36,151 nucleotides of DNA, taken from assembly GCA_947372495.1 (NCBI GenBank), contig CANBTZ010000004.1, forward strand, positions 1-36,151. The letters are read 5' to 3'. A program made the translations under genes and the position numbers. The notes beneath the pieces were generated by a model. The model saw only the letters and a list, made by a program, of their open reading frames with translations, did not search any database and was not told the DNA's origin. This document shows, one piece after another, positions 7,628 through 15,298 of this stretch; the stretch's first letter is position 1, and each line of letters starts with the position of its first letter. The DNA comes from Comamonadaceae bacterium. GTDB lineage: Bacteria > Pseudomonadota > Gammaproteobacteria > Burkholderiales > Burkholderiaceae_C.

Positions 7628-8120
7628 AAAAGTTCAAACGAATGCTGCTGTCTTGCACTTCGATGCCTTCGAGGTGCTTGCCCACGGTCTCGGGCACTTT
7701 GTAGACGGCGGTGCCGTCCAGCAGTTGCAGCACCGTGTCGTTGAGCGCACTGGCAACCTGTGCGGGCAGGGCCTTGTCTTCGCCTGTGGTCAGCTTCAGC
7801 AGTTTGACTTTGGCGATTTCAATGTCGCCTGTTTCTTTGTTCCACTGCGGCTGAAAGTCGATGCAAAAGTCACCGCTTTTCTGAACGAGTTTGCTGGACC
7901 ATTTGCCGCACAACTCGATTTTCTGGCGCTCGCGGCTCAGTTGCAGCGTGGGGTTGTCCAGGCGGATGCTGTATTTTTCTTTGGGAAATTTTTTGCTCAC
8001 GGCCGAGTCGATCAGCATTTTGGGGACACTCAAAGACAGGGCGTGGGCGCTTGTGCCGCTCAGGCACATCAGTGCCAGTGCACAGTGGAGCCATCGCAAT
8101 ACGGGTCGGGTTGAATTCAT
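7626..8120 (-). CDS. DUF1439 periplasmic/envelope protein
   Basis: A 164-residue protein with a clear signal peptide (about 1-27, MNSTRPVLRWLHCALALMCL, cleavage likely after SAHA). The mature part begins LSLSVPKMLIDSAVSKKFPK and contains LDNPTLQLSRERQKIEL. This is the pattern of the DUF1439 (YceB-like) family, which are exported proteins of poorly known function with a lipid-binding-like fold. No lipobox cysteine is obvious at the cleavage site, so it may be soluble periplasmic. It is a single gene, convergent with the secretion operon and divergent from the response regulator. Its role in envelope maintenance is a family-level guess only. Confidence 0.75.
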   Translation of the reverse strand: MNSTRPVLRWLHCALALMCLSGTSAHALSLSVPKMLIDSAVSKKFPKEKYSIRLDNPTLQLSRERQKIELCGKWSSKLVQKSGDFCIDFQPQWNKETGDIEIAKVKLLKLTTGEDKALPAQVASALNDTVLQLLDGTAVYKVPETVGKHLEGIEVQDSSIRLNF

Positions 8121-8208
8121 GGTGCGTGTACAAATTTCCCCAAGCGGGCGGTGTTTCGGGGCTTTGTCTGCCTAAGATGGGGCAGTTTATTGTTTTTTTG
8201 AAGTCTTG

Positions 8209-8838
8209 ATGTCCCATTCTCCTCGCGGCCATGTTCATGTTGTCGATGACAACGCGGACATCCGTCTTCACTTGACCAACCTCTTGCGCCAGATGGGCTA
8301 CTCGGTGTCACCATTTGACAGCGCGGATGCGTTTCTCCAGCAGCCGACGGACATCTTTCCTTCGGTCTTGGTTTTGGATGTGCGCATGCCCGGCATGTCG
8401 GGCGTTGAGCTGCAGGAGAAGATGAAGTCCTTGGGCCGTCAGACCCCCATCATTTTCATGAGCGGAGAGAGTCAATCGACTGAAATCATCCGTGCCATGA
8501 AGGGCGAGCCCATCGAATTTCTGTGGAAACCATTTCAGATCGAAGCCTTGATCGATGCGATTGACCGTGGTCTTTTGGTCGATGCACAAATGCGCAGTGA
8601 TGGCCATCGCCATGAGGAGGTTCGCCGCAAAGTGGCCGGACTCAGTGCGCGCGAGCGCGAGGTGTTTGCGCTGATGCTGCATGGGCACAGCAACAAGGGC
8701 ATATCGGACAAGTTGGACATCTTGCCCGACACCGTTAAAAAGCACCGAGCCCGCGTGCTGGAGAAGATGCAGGCGCTGCAGTTGCCCGATTTGATGGCCA
8801 TGTGCCAGGGCTTGGACGTTCCCAGTTTGTTCAAGTGA
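8209..8838 (+). CDS. FixJ/NarL-type response regulator (orphan)
   Basis: A 209-residue two-domain regulator. The receiver domain (about 8-125) has the acidic pair DD (13-14), the phospho-acceptor Asp57 in VLVLDVRMPGMSG, a conserved Ser in FMSGES and Lys107 in LWKPF. The C-terminal LuxR-type HTH (about 140-200) shows LSAREREVFALMLHGHSNKG and the recognition helix region DTVKKHRARVLEKM. ATG 8209 is preferred over an in-frame TTG one codon upstream. No strong Shine-Dalgarno is seen. No histidine kinase gene is adjacent, so its input and targets are unknown. A strong terminator follows. Confidence 0.9.
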   Translation: MSHSPRGHVHVVDDNADIRLHLTNLLRQMGYSVSPFDSADAFLQQPTDIFPSVLVLDVRMPGMSGVELQEKMKSLGRQTPIIFMSGESQSTEIIRAMKGEPIEFLWKPFQIEALIDAIDRGLLVDAQMRSDGHRHEEVRRKVAGLSAREREVFALMLHGHSNKGISDKLDILPDTVKKHRARVLEKMQALQLPDLMAMCQGLDVPSLFK

Positions 8839-8894
8839 GCCTGGCCACGGCCAGCACCGTTGCGGCTGAAAACGCAGAGTGAATGGCCAAAGAA

Positions 8895-8932
8895 AAAGCC
8901 TCAGCACGTGAATGCTGAGGCTTTACTTTTTT
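8895..8932. terminator. Bidirectional rho-independent terminator
   Basis: AAAGCCTCAGCA (8895-8906) pairs perfectly with TGCTGAGGCTTT (8913-8924) around a 6-base loop. On the plus strand a T run (8927-8932) follows, serving the response regulator. On the minus strand the stem is followed by TTTTTCTTT, serving the tRNA-Asn gene. Confidence 0.9.
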
Positions 8933-9007
8933 GGCTCCTCGACCTGGGCTCGAACCAGGGACCTACGGATTAACAGTCCGGCGCTCTACCGACTGAGCTA
9001 TCGAGGA
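8932..9007 (-). tRNA. tRNA-Asn (anticodon GUU)
   Basis: The 76-base gene folds as a standard tRNA. The acceptor stem is TCCTCGA/TCGAGGA, the D arm GCTCAGTCGGTAGAGC, and the anticodon loop CTGTTAA reads GTT. The T arm is CCTGGTTCGAGCCCAGG, and CCA is encoded. A TATAAT box (9017-9022, minus strand) lies about 10 bases upstream and the bidirectional terminator lies immediately downstream, so it is an independent single-tRNA unit. No integrated element is seen at this tRNA. Confidence 0.97.
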
Positions 9008-9016
9008 ATAGCCGCA

Positions 9017-9022
9017 ATTATA
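9017..9022 (-). promoter_or_regulatory. -10 box (TATAAT) of the tRNA-Asn promoter
   Basis: A perfect TATAAT on the minus strand, ten bases before the mature tRNA 5' end. The -35 region at a 17-18 base spacing is weak. Confidence 0.7.
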
Positions 9023-9044
9023 GCGTCACTTTTTGGCCATTCTC

Positions 9045-9086
9045 GAATGGGGCGCTGATTTTTTGAAAAATTTCAAGGCCCCATTC
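9045..9086 (-). terminator. Stem-loop right after the TonB receptor stop
   Basis: GAATGGGGC (9045-9053) is the exact reverse complement of GCCCCATTC (9078-9086), which overlaps the receptor stop codon. The loop holds an AT-rich inner hairpin. It has no poly-U tail in the minus direction, so it may be a processing or stability hairpin rather than an efficient terminator. Confidence 0.5.
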
Positions 9087-11211
9087 AAAAGCTGGTTCGC
9101 ACCGTGATGCGGCCCGTGCGCGGAGCGCCTGGGTAGAGGTAGTAGTGGCTGAATTGTTTGGGTGATTCACGCCAGTAATGGTGGTCTGTCAGGTTGTCTA
9201 CGGCCAGTGTCCATTCGGTGCGAACACCCTGCATGCGCGTGTCGTAATGCGCGGCCAAGTCGAGCGTGGTCCATGCGGGCAAGTTGAGGCTGCCGTCTTC
9301 GAGCACGCGGCGCGTGCCTTCGTGGTTCAAGCGCAGGCTGGTGCGCAGGCCAGGCACATCGGCCCAGCGGTATTGGGCCAGAGCCCGCAGCACCACATCG
9401 GGCACGTTGAGTGCGCGTTGGCCATTGACGCTGGTGTCGATGACGGCGTTTTCGCGTCGTGCGTTGATCCAGGTGCTGCTGGCGTGCAGCAACCAGGGGC
9501 CTTGTGAATAAGTGCCCCCCAGTTCGAGGCCACGGTTGTGGGTCTGCCCGTTCATTTGGCGCTGGCACGAGTTGTCGGCGCTGCATGTCCCAGAGTCACC
9601 CGATTGGGGACGCGTGATGTCAAACCAGGCCAGTTGCCAACGCACTGGGCCGGACTGTGTTTTGAGACCGAATTCCATTTGCTTGCTGCGCATGGCGGCC
9701 AGCGGCTGACCTGCGTTGCTGTATTGGGGCAAATTGGGCGCTGCATCGACTTCTACGCCTTCACCATAGCTGCCATAAGCCAAGGTGGCTGGCGTCCATT
9801 GGTGGGTCATGGCGACCCACGGGGTGGTGAAGCTGGGTGTCACGCGCACGGGGTTGCTGCCATCGGTGCTGACGCTGCTGCGGTCCATGCGGGTGTGGCG
9901 CAAGCCCAGCCACAGGCTGTTGCGTGCATCGAGGGTCACCCGGTCTTTGAGTGACAGCTCGGTGGTGTATTCACTGCGGTTGGTGTTGGCATAAACAGGG
10001 CTGGGGTCGGCGGTGCTGGTGAAGGGGGTGAACACAGAACCCGTGCCCGCCCAGTTGTAGGCATAGGGTTGGGTTGCAAGCACCATGCGGTAGCGCATCA
10101 CGCTCACGGCCAGGTCGTGTGTCAGGCCCGCCCATGACGTTTGGCCCGCCACTTCCGTTTGCAGGGCATCGACTGTGCGGCGTTCGTTGTCGCTGCGGTA
10201 GTCGTACAGATCAAAACTGCCGTCGGCATAAAAGCGATCACAGTGGCCACCGCAGCCAAAAGCGTAGGCCAAGCGGTCATCGGTTTTGAGGCGTTGCGCG
10301 CCATAGGTGGTGGTCCACAGCCAGCCATTGGCCAGGTTCTGTTTGAAGCGGATGCTGCCTGTGTCGGCATGGAAGACGCCCGGCACCGCCCAGTTTTGCC
10401 AGGTCAGGTTGCGCGTGCCATTGACGACCGGGGGCAGATTGTTGCCCAACAGGCTGTAGGCGTTCACGCCCATTTGCTGGCGCTCGCTGCTCTCGAATTC
10501 CCATTCGAGTTTGCTGTCGGGCGTGATGCGCCAGTCCATGGCCAGGGCCACGAGTTGGCGGTGGCCCTGGGTGTTTTGGATGTAGGGGTTCAGGTCTTCG
10601 TAGGCTGCATTGAAGCGGTAGCCGAAATCCTTGTTCTCGCCAAAGCGGGCACCCAGGTCGAGGGAGATGCTGCTGCTTTTGCCGTTGCCGTAGCTGGCCG
10701 TGACGGCGCGGATGGTTTCGTCGTTGCCGGTGGGTGCGCGCTTGACCAGATAGTTGGCCAGGCCCCCCGGCGCGCTGGTGCCCGCCTGAATGCCGCTGGT
10801 GCCCTTGAACAACTCGATGCGCTCTTTGTTGTCCATCGGGATCATGGTCTCGGCCGAGATGGGCAGGCCTTCACGGCGGTAGTTGTAGCGGTTGTCCAGC
10901 GTGTAACCGCGCACGCTGAGCATGTCCCAGTAGGCGGGCGAGTTGTAGCTGTCGGTGACGCTGGCGTCCAGCCGCAGGGCGTCCGAGATGCGGGTGGCAC
11001 CGATGTCGCGCAGCGTCTGGGCATCCACGCTGATGCCACTGAAGGGCGCTTTGGACAAGGGGGTGTCGCCAAAACCGCTGACCTGTTGGGGCGCGGGGCT
11101 GGTGATGACGACCTCGTTGCTGGCCTGCGACCAAGCGGTCGTGTTGGCCACGCAGAGTGTGACGGCCGCAGCGATGCGGCCCATGGGCATGGATGGCGAA
11201 TGTGTTGCCAT
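9085..11211 (-). CDS. TonB-dependent outer membrane receptor under thiamine (TPP) riboswitch control
   Basis: A 708-residue receptor. A signal peptide (about 1-28) is followed by a plug domain (about 45-170: ISVDAQTLRDIGATRISDAL, LSVRGYTLDNRYNYRREGLP, ERIELFKGTSGIQAGTSAPG) and a 22-strand-type beta barrel ending in Phe (GAPRTGRITVRTSF). By resemblance it belongs to the FhuA/FoxA-like group usually called siderophore receptors. A TPP riboswitch lies directly upstream, so the cargo is more likely thiamine, its phosphates or a precursor than iron. ATG 11211 was chosen because AAGGA lies 7-8 bases before it. An in-frame ATG at 11280 lacks such a site and falls in the riboswitch expression platform. 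No inner-membrane thiamine transporter gene is adjacent. The substrate is inferred from regulation only. Confidence 0.88.
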   Translation of the reverse strand: MATHSPSMPMGRIAAAVTLCVANTTAWSQASNEVVITSPAPQQVSGFGDTPLSKAPFSGISVDAQTLRDIGATRISDALRLDASVTDSYNSPAYWDMLSVRGYTLDNRYNYRREGLPISAETMIPMDNKERIELFKGTSGIQAGTSAPGGLANYLVKRAPTGNDETIRAVTASYGNGKSSSISLDLGARFGENKDFGYRFNAAYEDLNPYIQNTQGHRQLVALAMDWRITPDSKLEWEFESSERQQMGVNAYSLLGNNLPPVVNGTRNLTWQNWAVPGVFHADTGSIRFKQNLANGWLWTTTYGAQRLKTDDRLAYAFGCGGHCDRFYADGSFDLYDYRSDNERRTVDALQTEVAGQTSWAGLTHDLAVSVMRYRMVLATQPYAYNWAGTGSVFTPFTSTADPSPVYANTNRSEYTTELSLKDRVTLDARNSLWLGLRHTRMDRSSVSTDGSNPVRVTPSFTTPWVAMTHQWTPATLAYGSYGEGVEVDAAPNLPQYSNAGQPLAAMRSKQMEFGLKTQSGPVRWQLAWFDITRPQSGDSGTCSADNSCQRQMNGQTHNRGLELGGTYSQGPWLLHASSTWINARRENAVIDTSVNGQRALNVPDVVLRALAQYRWADVPGLRTSLRLNHEGTRRVLEDGSLNLPAWTTLDLAAHYDTRMQGVRTEWTLAVDNLTDHHYWRESPKQFSHYYLYPGAPRTGRITVRTSF

Positions 11212-11299
11212 GACGTTTTCCTTAACGTTATGGCAGGTCGGCTGTCTGGGAACGTGGCACGCCTGAGGCGATGTGCTCATGGTGCGGTGTTCTTTGGAA
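11212..11299 (-). promoter_or_regulatory. Expression platform / leader between TPP aptamer and receptor start
   Basis: About 88 bases of leader carry the Shine-Dalgarno AAGGA just before ATG 11211. No GC-rich stem followed by a U run is seen. An in-frame upstream ATG (11280) gives a possible 23-residue N-terminal extension. No separate promoter was recognised between the aptamer and the preceding gene. Confidence 0.5.
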
Positions 11300-11386
11300 C
11301 GAGCTTCCCTGCGCGAGGATTACCTCAATCAGGTTCAAAGGGACTTTCTCAGTCGAAGACCTCACGGCCCTCAACACCCCCAGCGA
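11300..11386 (-). promoter_or_regulatory. TPP (thiamine pyrophosphate) riboswitch, THI element
   Basis: On the minus strand the THI-box core is plain: a GGGGTG-like 5' part, CTGAGA (11347-11352), then CCCTTTGAACCTGAT, GGTAAT and GCAGGGAAGC in order and spacing typical of the TPP aptamer. It lies about 90 bases before the TonB receptor start. In this class TPP binding lowers expression through termination or by hiding the ribosome site. No clear terminator is visible in the platform, so translational control is more likely. Confidence 0.92.
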
Positions 11387-11388
11387 AT

Positions 11389-11408
11389 GCGCCGCAAAGC
11401 TGCGGCGC
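11389..11408. terminator. GC-rich hairpin between ferredoxin reductase gene and TPP riboswitch
   Basis: GCGCCGCA and TGCGGCGC form a perfect 8-bp stem with an AAGC loop, just after the reductase stop and a few bases before the aptamer. It lacks a U tail. It may end the reductase transcript or separate it from the riboswitch fold. Confidence 0.5.
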
Positions 11409-11418
11409 GGTGTGGATT

Positions 11419-12456
11419 CTATGCGATGCCCAGCCGCTGGTGCAGCAGGGTGGATGTGGTCGTGTACTGCAGCAGGGTCTTTTCGGCAGGGCGCAGCAGG
11501 GCCAGTGCGCCAAAGGCGGCCAGTGTCGCTTCGTGGAAGCCGCACAAGATCAGCTTCTTTTTGCCGGGGTAGGTGTTGATGTCACCGACGGCAAAAATAC
11601 CGGGTTCGGAAGTGCCGAAGTTTTCGGTGTTGACCACCAATTGCTTGCGTTCCATGGCCAGGCCCCATTGCGCTACGGGGCCCAGCTTGGGCGAGAGCCC
11701 CAGGCAGGTTTGCAGCACATCGAGCTGGAGCCATTCGGCCTCGCCCTGCGGGTTGAGCAGTTCGAGCGCTTGCAGGCGGCCCGCTTCGGCACGCAGGCCC
11801 GTGGGCTGGCCCGCCACAAAGCGCATGCGGCCAGCGGCGTAGGCTTCGCGCATCTGGGCAATCAGCGCGGGCGATGCGGTGAACTGGTCGCGCCGGTGCA
11901 GCAAGGTCACGCTGGCAGCCGCTTGCGGGCCTTGAATCGCGTCCAAGCAGGTTTGCAAGGCGGCGTCGCCGTCACCGGCCACCACGAGGTGCTGACCGGC
12001 CCAACGTGAGGCGTTGGGGTGTTCTGCAAAGACTTGGCTGCCGTCAAAAGCGCTCAAGCCATCGAGCACCAGGTGACGGGGTACAAATGCGCCCACGCCC
12101 GCTGCAATAAAGAGAGTGGTGGTGTGGAAGGTCTTGCCCGACACCGTTTGCACCTGCAGGCGCTGGTCGGGCAGGCGTTCAATTTGACTGATTTGTTGGC
12201 CCAGGTGCAGCGTGGCCTTGAAAGGCGCGATTTGTTGCTGCAAGCGTTCAACCAGCTCGCTGCCCGTGCAAAACGGGATGCCGGGGATGTCGTAAATCGG
12301 TTTGCCCGCGTACAGCTCGGCGCACTGGCCGCCCACATGGGGCAGGGCGTCGACCACATGGCAGTGAATGCCTTGCAGCCCCAACTGAAACACCTGGAAC
12401 AGGCCCACGGGCCCAGCACCAATGACCAGCGCTTCGGTGTCGATCGGTTGTTTCAT
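11419..12456 (-). CDS. Ferredoxin-NADP+ reductase, thioredoxin-reductase-like type
   Basis: A 345-residue flavoprotein. The FAD-binding Rossmann motif is VIGAGPVGLFQVFQLG (about 11-26). GGQCAELYAGKPIYDIPG follows. The NADPH-binding region is VVAGDGDAALQTCLDA (about 157-172). The second FAD motif is GIFAVGDINTYPGKKKLI (about 285-302). The CxxC redox pair of thioredoxin reductase is absent, which marks the YumC-type ferredoxin/flavodoxin-NADP+ reductases. It lies downstream of fdxA on the same strand, so FdxA is the likely partner. A terminator sits between them, so it may have its own promoter. The region before the ATG is unusual: C-rich with no purine Shine-Dalgarno. Confidence 0.85.
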   Translation of the reverse strand: MKQPIDTEALVIGAGPVGLFQVFQLGLQGIHCHVVDALPHVGGQCAELYAGKPIYDIPGIPFCTGSELVERLQQQIAPFKATLHLGQQISQIERLPDQRLQVQTVSGKTFHTTTLFIAAGVGAFVPRHLVLDGLSAFDGSQVFAEHPNASRWAGQHLVVAGDGDAALQTCLDAIQGPQAAASVTLLHRRDQFTASPALIAQMREAYAAGRMRFVAGQPTGLRAEAGRLQALELLNPQGEAEWLQLDVLQTCLGLSPKLGPVAQWGLAMERKQLVVNTENFGTSEPGIFAVGDINTYPGKKKLILCGFHEATLAAFGALALLRPAEKTLLQYTTTSTLLHQRLGIA

Positions 12457-12483
12457 GGGTGGGGTGGTGAGGTGGGGGGCTCA

Positions 12484-12510
12484 AGAAAAATGGCCGAATG
12501 AATTCGGCCA
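12484..12510 (-). terminator. Rho-independent terminator of fdxA
   Basis: On the minus strand TGGCCGAA pairs with TTCGGCCA around a TTCA loop (12491-12510) and is followed by TTTTTCT. It lies 22 bases after the fdxA stop. Confidence 0.85.
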
Positions 12511-12531
12511 CTGTACAAAAGCTCAAAGCTT

Positions 12532-12861
12532 TTAACGAATCAGTTCAACGAGCTTGCCGCTCTTGTCTTTCCACTCGTCGGCGGTGGGCAGCGGGGCTTT
12601 GCGCTTGGTGATGCTTTTCCAGCCAGGCAACAAGGCCAGCTCGGCGTTGAGTTGGGTCATGTGCTGCTGGTCGGCGGGCAGATCTTCTTCGGCGTAGATC
12701 GCGTTGACCGGGCACTCGGGGATGCACACGGCGCAGTCGATGCACTCATCGGGGTCGATGGTCAAGAAGTTGGGGCCTTCGCGGAAGCAGTCCACGGGGC
12801 AAACGTCCACACAGTCGGTGTACTTGCACTGGATACAGGATTCGGAAACAACGTGGGTCAT
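12532..12861 (-). CDS. fdxA: FdxA-type 7Fe ferredoxin (3Fe-4S/4Fe-4S)
   Basis: A 109-residue ferredoxin with two cluster sites. The first is [19 protein letters not shown], where Cys9, Cys17 and the later CP cysteine bind one cluster. The second is [18 protein letters not shown], a CxxCxxCxxxCP motif. The C-terminal tail ([20 protein letters not shown]) is characteristic of the FdxA family found across proteobacteria. It carries low-potential electrons in the cytoplasm. It follows cysN by 64 bases on the same strand, so read-through from the sulfur operon is possible. It would suit CysI, for which no CysJ flavoprotein is present here. That partnership is an inference. Confidence 0.93.
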   Translation of the reverse strand: MTHVVSESCIQCKYTDCVDVCPVDCFREGPNFLTIDPDECIDCAVCIPECPVNAIYAEEDLPADQQHMTQLNAELALLPGWKSITKRKAPLPTADEWKDKSGKLVELIR

Positions 12862-12925
12862 GATGGACTCGGAAAATGGGCTGGGCGGTGCACATGCAGC
12901 GCCAAACCCGTGATTTTAAAGGAGA

Positions 12926-14236
12926 TCAGTTCACCAGCACGGCGCCTGAGGTCTTGTGGCTGGCCGTGTCCACCAACACCAGCGCGCCCAAGATGCGCGA
13001 TTGGGCAAAGGGCAGGGTGACCAAAGGCTCTTGCAGGGCCAGGGTGACGTGGCCAATGGCGTTGGGCGCCAGCTCGGTGGCTTCTTCTTCGGCCAGGGTG
13101 TTCACGTTCAGGCGGTGCACCACGCGCTGCACCTTGACCTTGACCCAGCGGTGGCCGTGCAGCGCCCAATAGAGGCGCCCTGCCACCAGCGGCTCGTCGT
13201 CCATCCAGGCGATGGTGCTGCTCAGCTGGCGCAGGCCTTCAGGGGCACCTTCGGCTGCCAAGAGCCAATCGCCACGGGATACGTCCACCTCGCGGTCGAG
13301 CACGATGCCTGCGCTGTGGCCTGCGGCCTTGTTTTGCGGCTGGCGGGTGGCCGACAGCACTTGGGACACCACAGCAGTCTGCCCGCTGGGGAAGACCTTG
13401 ATCGTTTGGCCCGGCTCGATGCTGCCCGTGGCCACGCGGCCCCAGAACACGCGGCGGCCTTGGGTGGTCACACCGGAGTCGTGGAACTTCTCGACCCACT
13501 GCACCGGGAAGCTGAAAGCCACATCGGTCTCGGCAGGCGTGACCGGCAGGTCTTCGAGGATGCTGAGCAGGCTGGGGCCGCTGTAGCCGCACCAGTCGGT
13601 TTGGTCGTTGTTCTCGGTGGTCACGACGTTCCAGCCCTTGAGCGCCGACACGGGCACCATGGCGGTGACGGTGATGCCCGCCTCTTGCGCGAACTTGTTC
13701 AAAGCGCCCGCGATGTTGTTGTAGGCCACGGTGGCATCGGCCACGGCGTCGAGCTTGTTGATGGCGAACACGACAGACGGCACGCGCAACATGTTCACCA
13801 GCAGCGAGTGGCGGCGGGTTTGCGGCAGCAGTTGCAGGTCGGGGTTGGCCCAGTCGAGCTTGATGGCGTCGACCAGCACCACGGCGGCGTCGGCACGCGA
13901 TGCGGCCGTCACCATGTTGCGGGTGTACTGCTCGTGGCCGGGCGCGTCACCGATGATGAATTTGCGCGCTTCGGTGTTGAAGTAGCGGTAGGCCACGTCA
14001 ATCGTGATGCCTTGCTCGCGCTCGGCTGACAGACCATCGGTCAACAAGGCCAGATCGGTTTCACCCGAGCGCTGCACGCCTGCCAAGTGGTCTTGCAGCA
14101 CGGCCTTGGTGTCCACCAGCAGGCGGCCAATCAGTGTGCTCTTGCCGTCGTCGACCGAGCCGCAGGTGATGAATCGCAATGCGGTTTGCGTGTTGCTTTC
14201 TGTGGATGTGGCGGAAAAGTGTTGGTTGTTGCTCAT
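12926..14236 (-). CDS. cysN: Sulfate adenylyltransferase subunit 1 (GTPase CysN)
   Basis: A 436-residue GTPase subunit of ATP sulfurylase, which makes APS from sulfate and ATP, driven by GTP hydrolysis. The motifs are G1 GSVDDGKST (about 27-35), DAPGHEQYTRNM (G3) and NKLD (G4), followed by EF-Tu-like beta-barrel domains. It ends after the barrel domains with no fused APS kinase domain. This agrees with APS rather than PAPS being the reduced intermediate. AGGGAG lies about 10 bases before the ATG. It follows cysD by 17 bases, in the normal cysD-cysN order. Confidence 0.96.
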   Translation of the reverse strand: MSNNQHFSATSTESNTQTALRFITCGSVDDGKSTLIGRLLVDTKAVLQDHLAGVQRSGETDLALLTDGLSAEREQGITIDVAYRYFNTEARKFIIGDAPGHEQYTRNMVTAASRADAAVVLVDAIKLDWANPDLQLLPQTRRHSLLVNMLRVPSVVFAINKLDAVADATVAYNNIAGALNKFAQEAGITVTAMVPVSALKGWNVVTTENNDQTDWCGYSGPSLLSILEDLPVTPAETDVAFSFPVQWVEKFHDSGVTTQGRRVFWGRVATGSIEPGQTIKVFPSGQTAVVSQVLSATRQPQNKAAGHSAGIVLDREVDVSRGDWLLAAEGAPEGLRQLSSTIAWMDDEPLVAGRLYWALHGHRWVKVKVQRVVHRLNVNTLAEEEATELAPNAIGHVTLALQEPLVTLPFAQSRILGALVLVDTASHKTSGAVLVN

Positions 14237-14253
14237 GAATGTGTGCTCCCTGA

Positions 14254-15183
14254 TCAGAAATAGCCGTCTTTTTTGCGCTTCTCCATCGAAGCCTCGGACG
14301 TCTTGTCGTCCATGCGGGTCGCGCCGCGCTCGCTCACATCGGCGGCCAGCGTCTCGATCACGATCTGCTCAGGCGTGGCCGCGGTGCTCTCGACCGGGCA
14401 GGTGCAGGTGATGTCGCCCACGGTGCGGAAACGCACGTCACGCACCACCACTTCTTCGCCGTCTTTGGGCGGTGTCAGCTCGGTCACTGGCACCAAGAGG
14501 CCCCGGCGGTCCACCACCTCGCGCTTGTGGGTGTAGTAAATCGAAGGCAGGGCGATTTTTTCGCGGGCGATGTATTGCCACACGTCCAGCTCGGTCCAGT
14601 TGCTGATCGGGAACACACGGAAGTGCTCGCCCGGCTGCAGTCGGGTGTTGAACAGCGTCCACAGCTCGGGGCGCTGCGCCTTGGGTTGCCACTGGCCAAA
14701 GCTGTCGCGGTGGCTAAAGATCCGTTCTTTGGCACGGGCTTTTTCTTCGTCGCGGCGGGCACCACCGATCAGTGCGTCAAAGCGGAATTCGTCAATGGCT
14801 TCAAGTAGCGTGACTGACTGGTGCACATTGCGGCTCTCGCCCGGGTGGGCCAGGCGCACGGTGCCTTTTTTCATGGAGTCTTCGACGCTGCGCACGATCA
14901 GCTCGGCACCCAGTTCCTTGGCACGCGAATCGCGGAAGTCGGTCACTTCGGTGAAGTTGTGCCCGGTGTCGATCATCAGCAGCGGGTAGGGGATGCGACC
15001 GGCACCAAAAGCTTTTTCGGCGCACTTGAGCATGACCAGCGAGTCTTTGCCGCCCGAAAACAGCAGGGTGGGACGCTCGAAGGCGGCGGCGACTTCGCGC
15101 AGGATGAAGATGGTTTCTTCTTCCAGCGCGTCCAGGTGGCTGTTGCTCAGGGTGTGCAACTCGGTTTGTGTCATGGCATTCAT
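14254..15183 (-). CDS. cysD: Sulfate adenylyltransferase subunit 2 (CysD)
   Basis: A 309-residue ATP-pyrophosphatase-type subunit of ATP sulfurylase. The PP-loop SGGKDSLVMLKCA is near residue 50. The family signatures DTGHNFTEVTDFRD, GGARRDEEKARAKERIFSHR and FPISNWTELDVWQYI follow. The start MNAMTQTEL was chosen because the length fits the family. ATG 15174 is a possible alternative three codons in. The longer open frame upstream reads through a REPIN and the end of cysH in another phase and is not coding. The gene forms a pair with cysN. The REPIN upstream ends 19 bases before the start codon, leaving only a weak ribosome site. Confidence 0.95.
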   Translation of the reverse strand: MNAMTQTELHTLSNSHLDALEEETIFILREVAAAFERPTLLFSGGKDSLVMLKCAEKAFGAGRIPYPLLMIDTGHNFTEVTDFRDSRAKELGAELIVRSVEDSMKKGTVRLAHPGESRNVHQSVTLLEAIDEFRFDALIGGARRDEEKARAKERIFSHRDSFGQWQPKAQRPELWTLFNTRLQPGEHFRVFPISNWTELDVWQYIAREKIALPSIYYTHKREVVDRRGLLVPVTELTPPKDGEEVVVRDVRFRTVGDITCTCPVESTAATPEQIVIETLAADVSERGATRMDDKTSEASMEKRKKDGYF

Positions 15184-15202
15184 ATGCGGTCTCAGGTTCG
15201 AT

Positions 15203-15278
15203 GTGGGAGCGACGCCCTCGTCGCGATGGTTTTTGTGACCCTGTTGGGCAGCTTTCGCGACGGGGGCGTCGCTCCTAC
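15203..15278. repeat. REPIN A (two inverted REP palindromes) between cysH and cysD
   Basis: Left REP 15203-15226 and right REP 15255-15278 are 24 bp each and face each other. Each has a GTGG/GTAGGA-type head, a 6-bp stem (GCGACG/CGTCGC) and a CCCT or GGGG loop. The total span of 76 bp is identical to REPIN B. It fills most of the cysH-cysD gap. The GTAG-headed form is the kind mobilised by RAYT (TnpA-REP) transposases. Confidence 0.88.
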
Positions 15279-15298
15279 AGATACAGGAATCTCTGCGT

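Noticed and set aside
8932-9007. tRNA-Asn as an integration site
   Set aside because: No second copy of the tRNA 3' end and no integrase is seen in the window. The tRNA has its own promoter and terminator.
10141-12009. 622-residue open frame on the plus strand
   Set aside because: It runs antisense to the TonB receptor, its riboswitch and the ferredoxin reductase. It has no recognisable domain.
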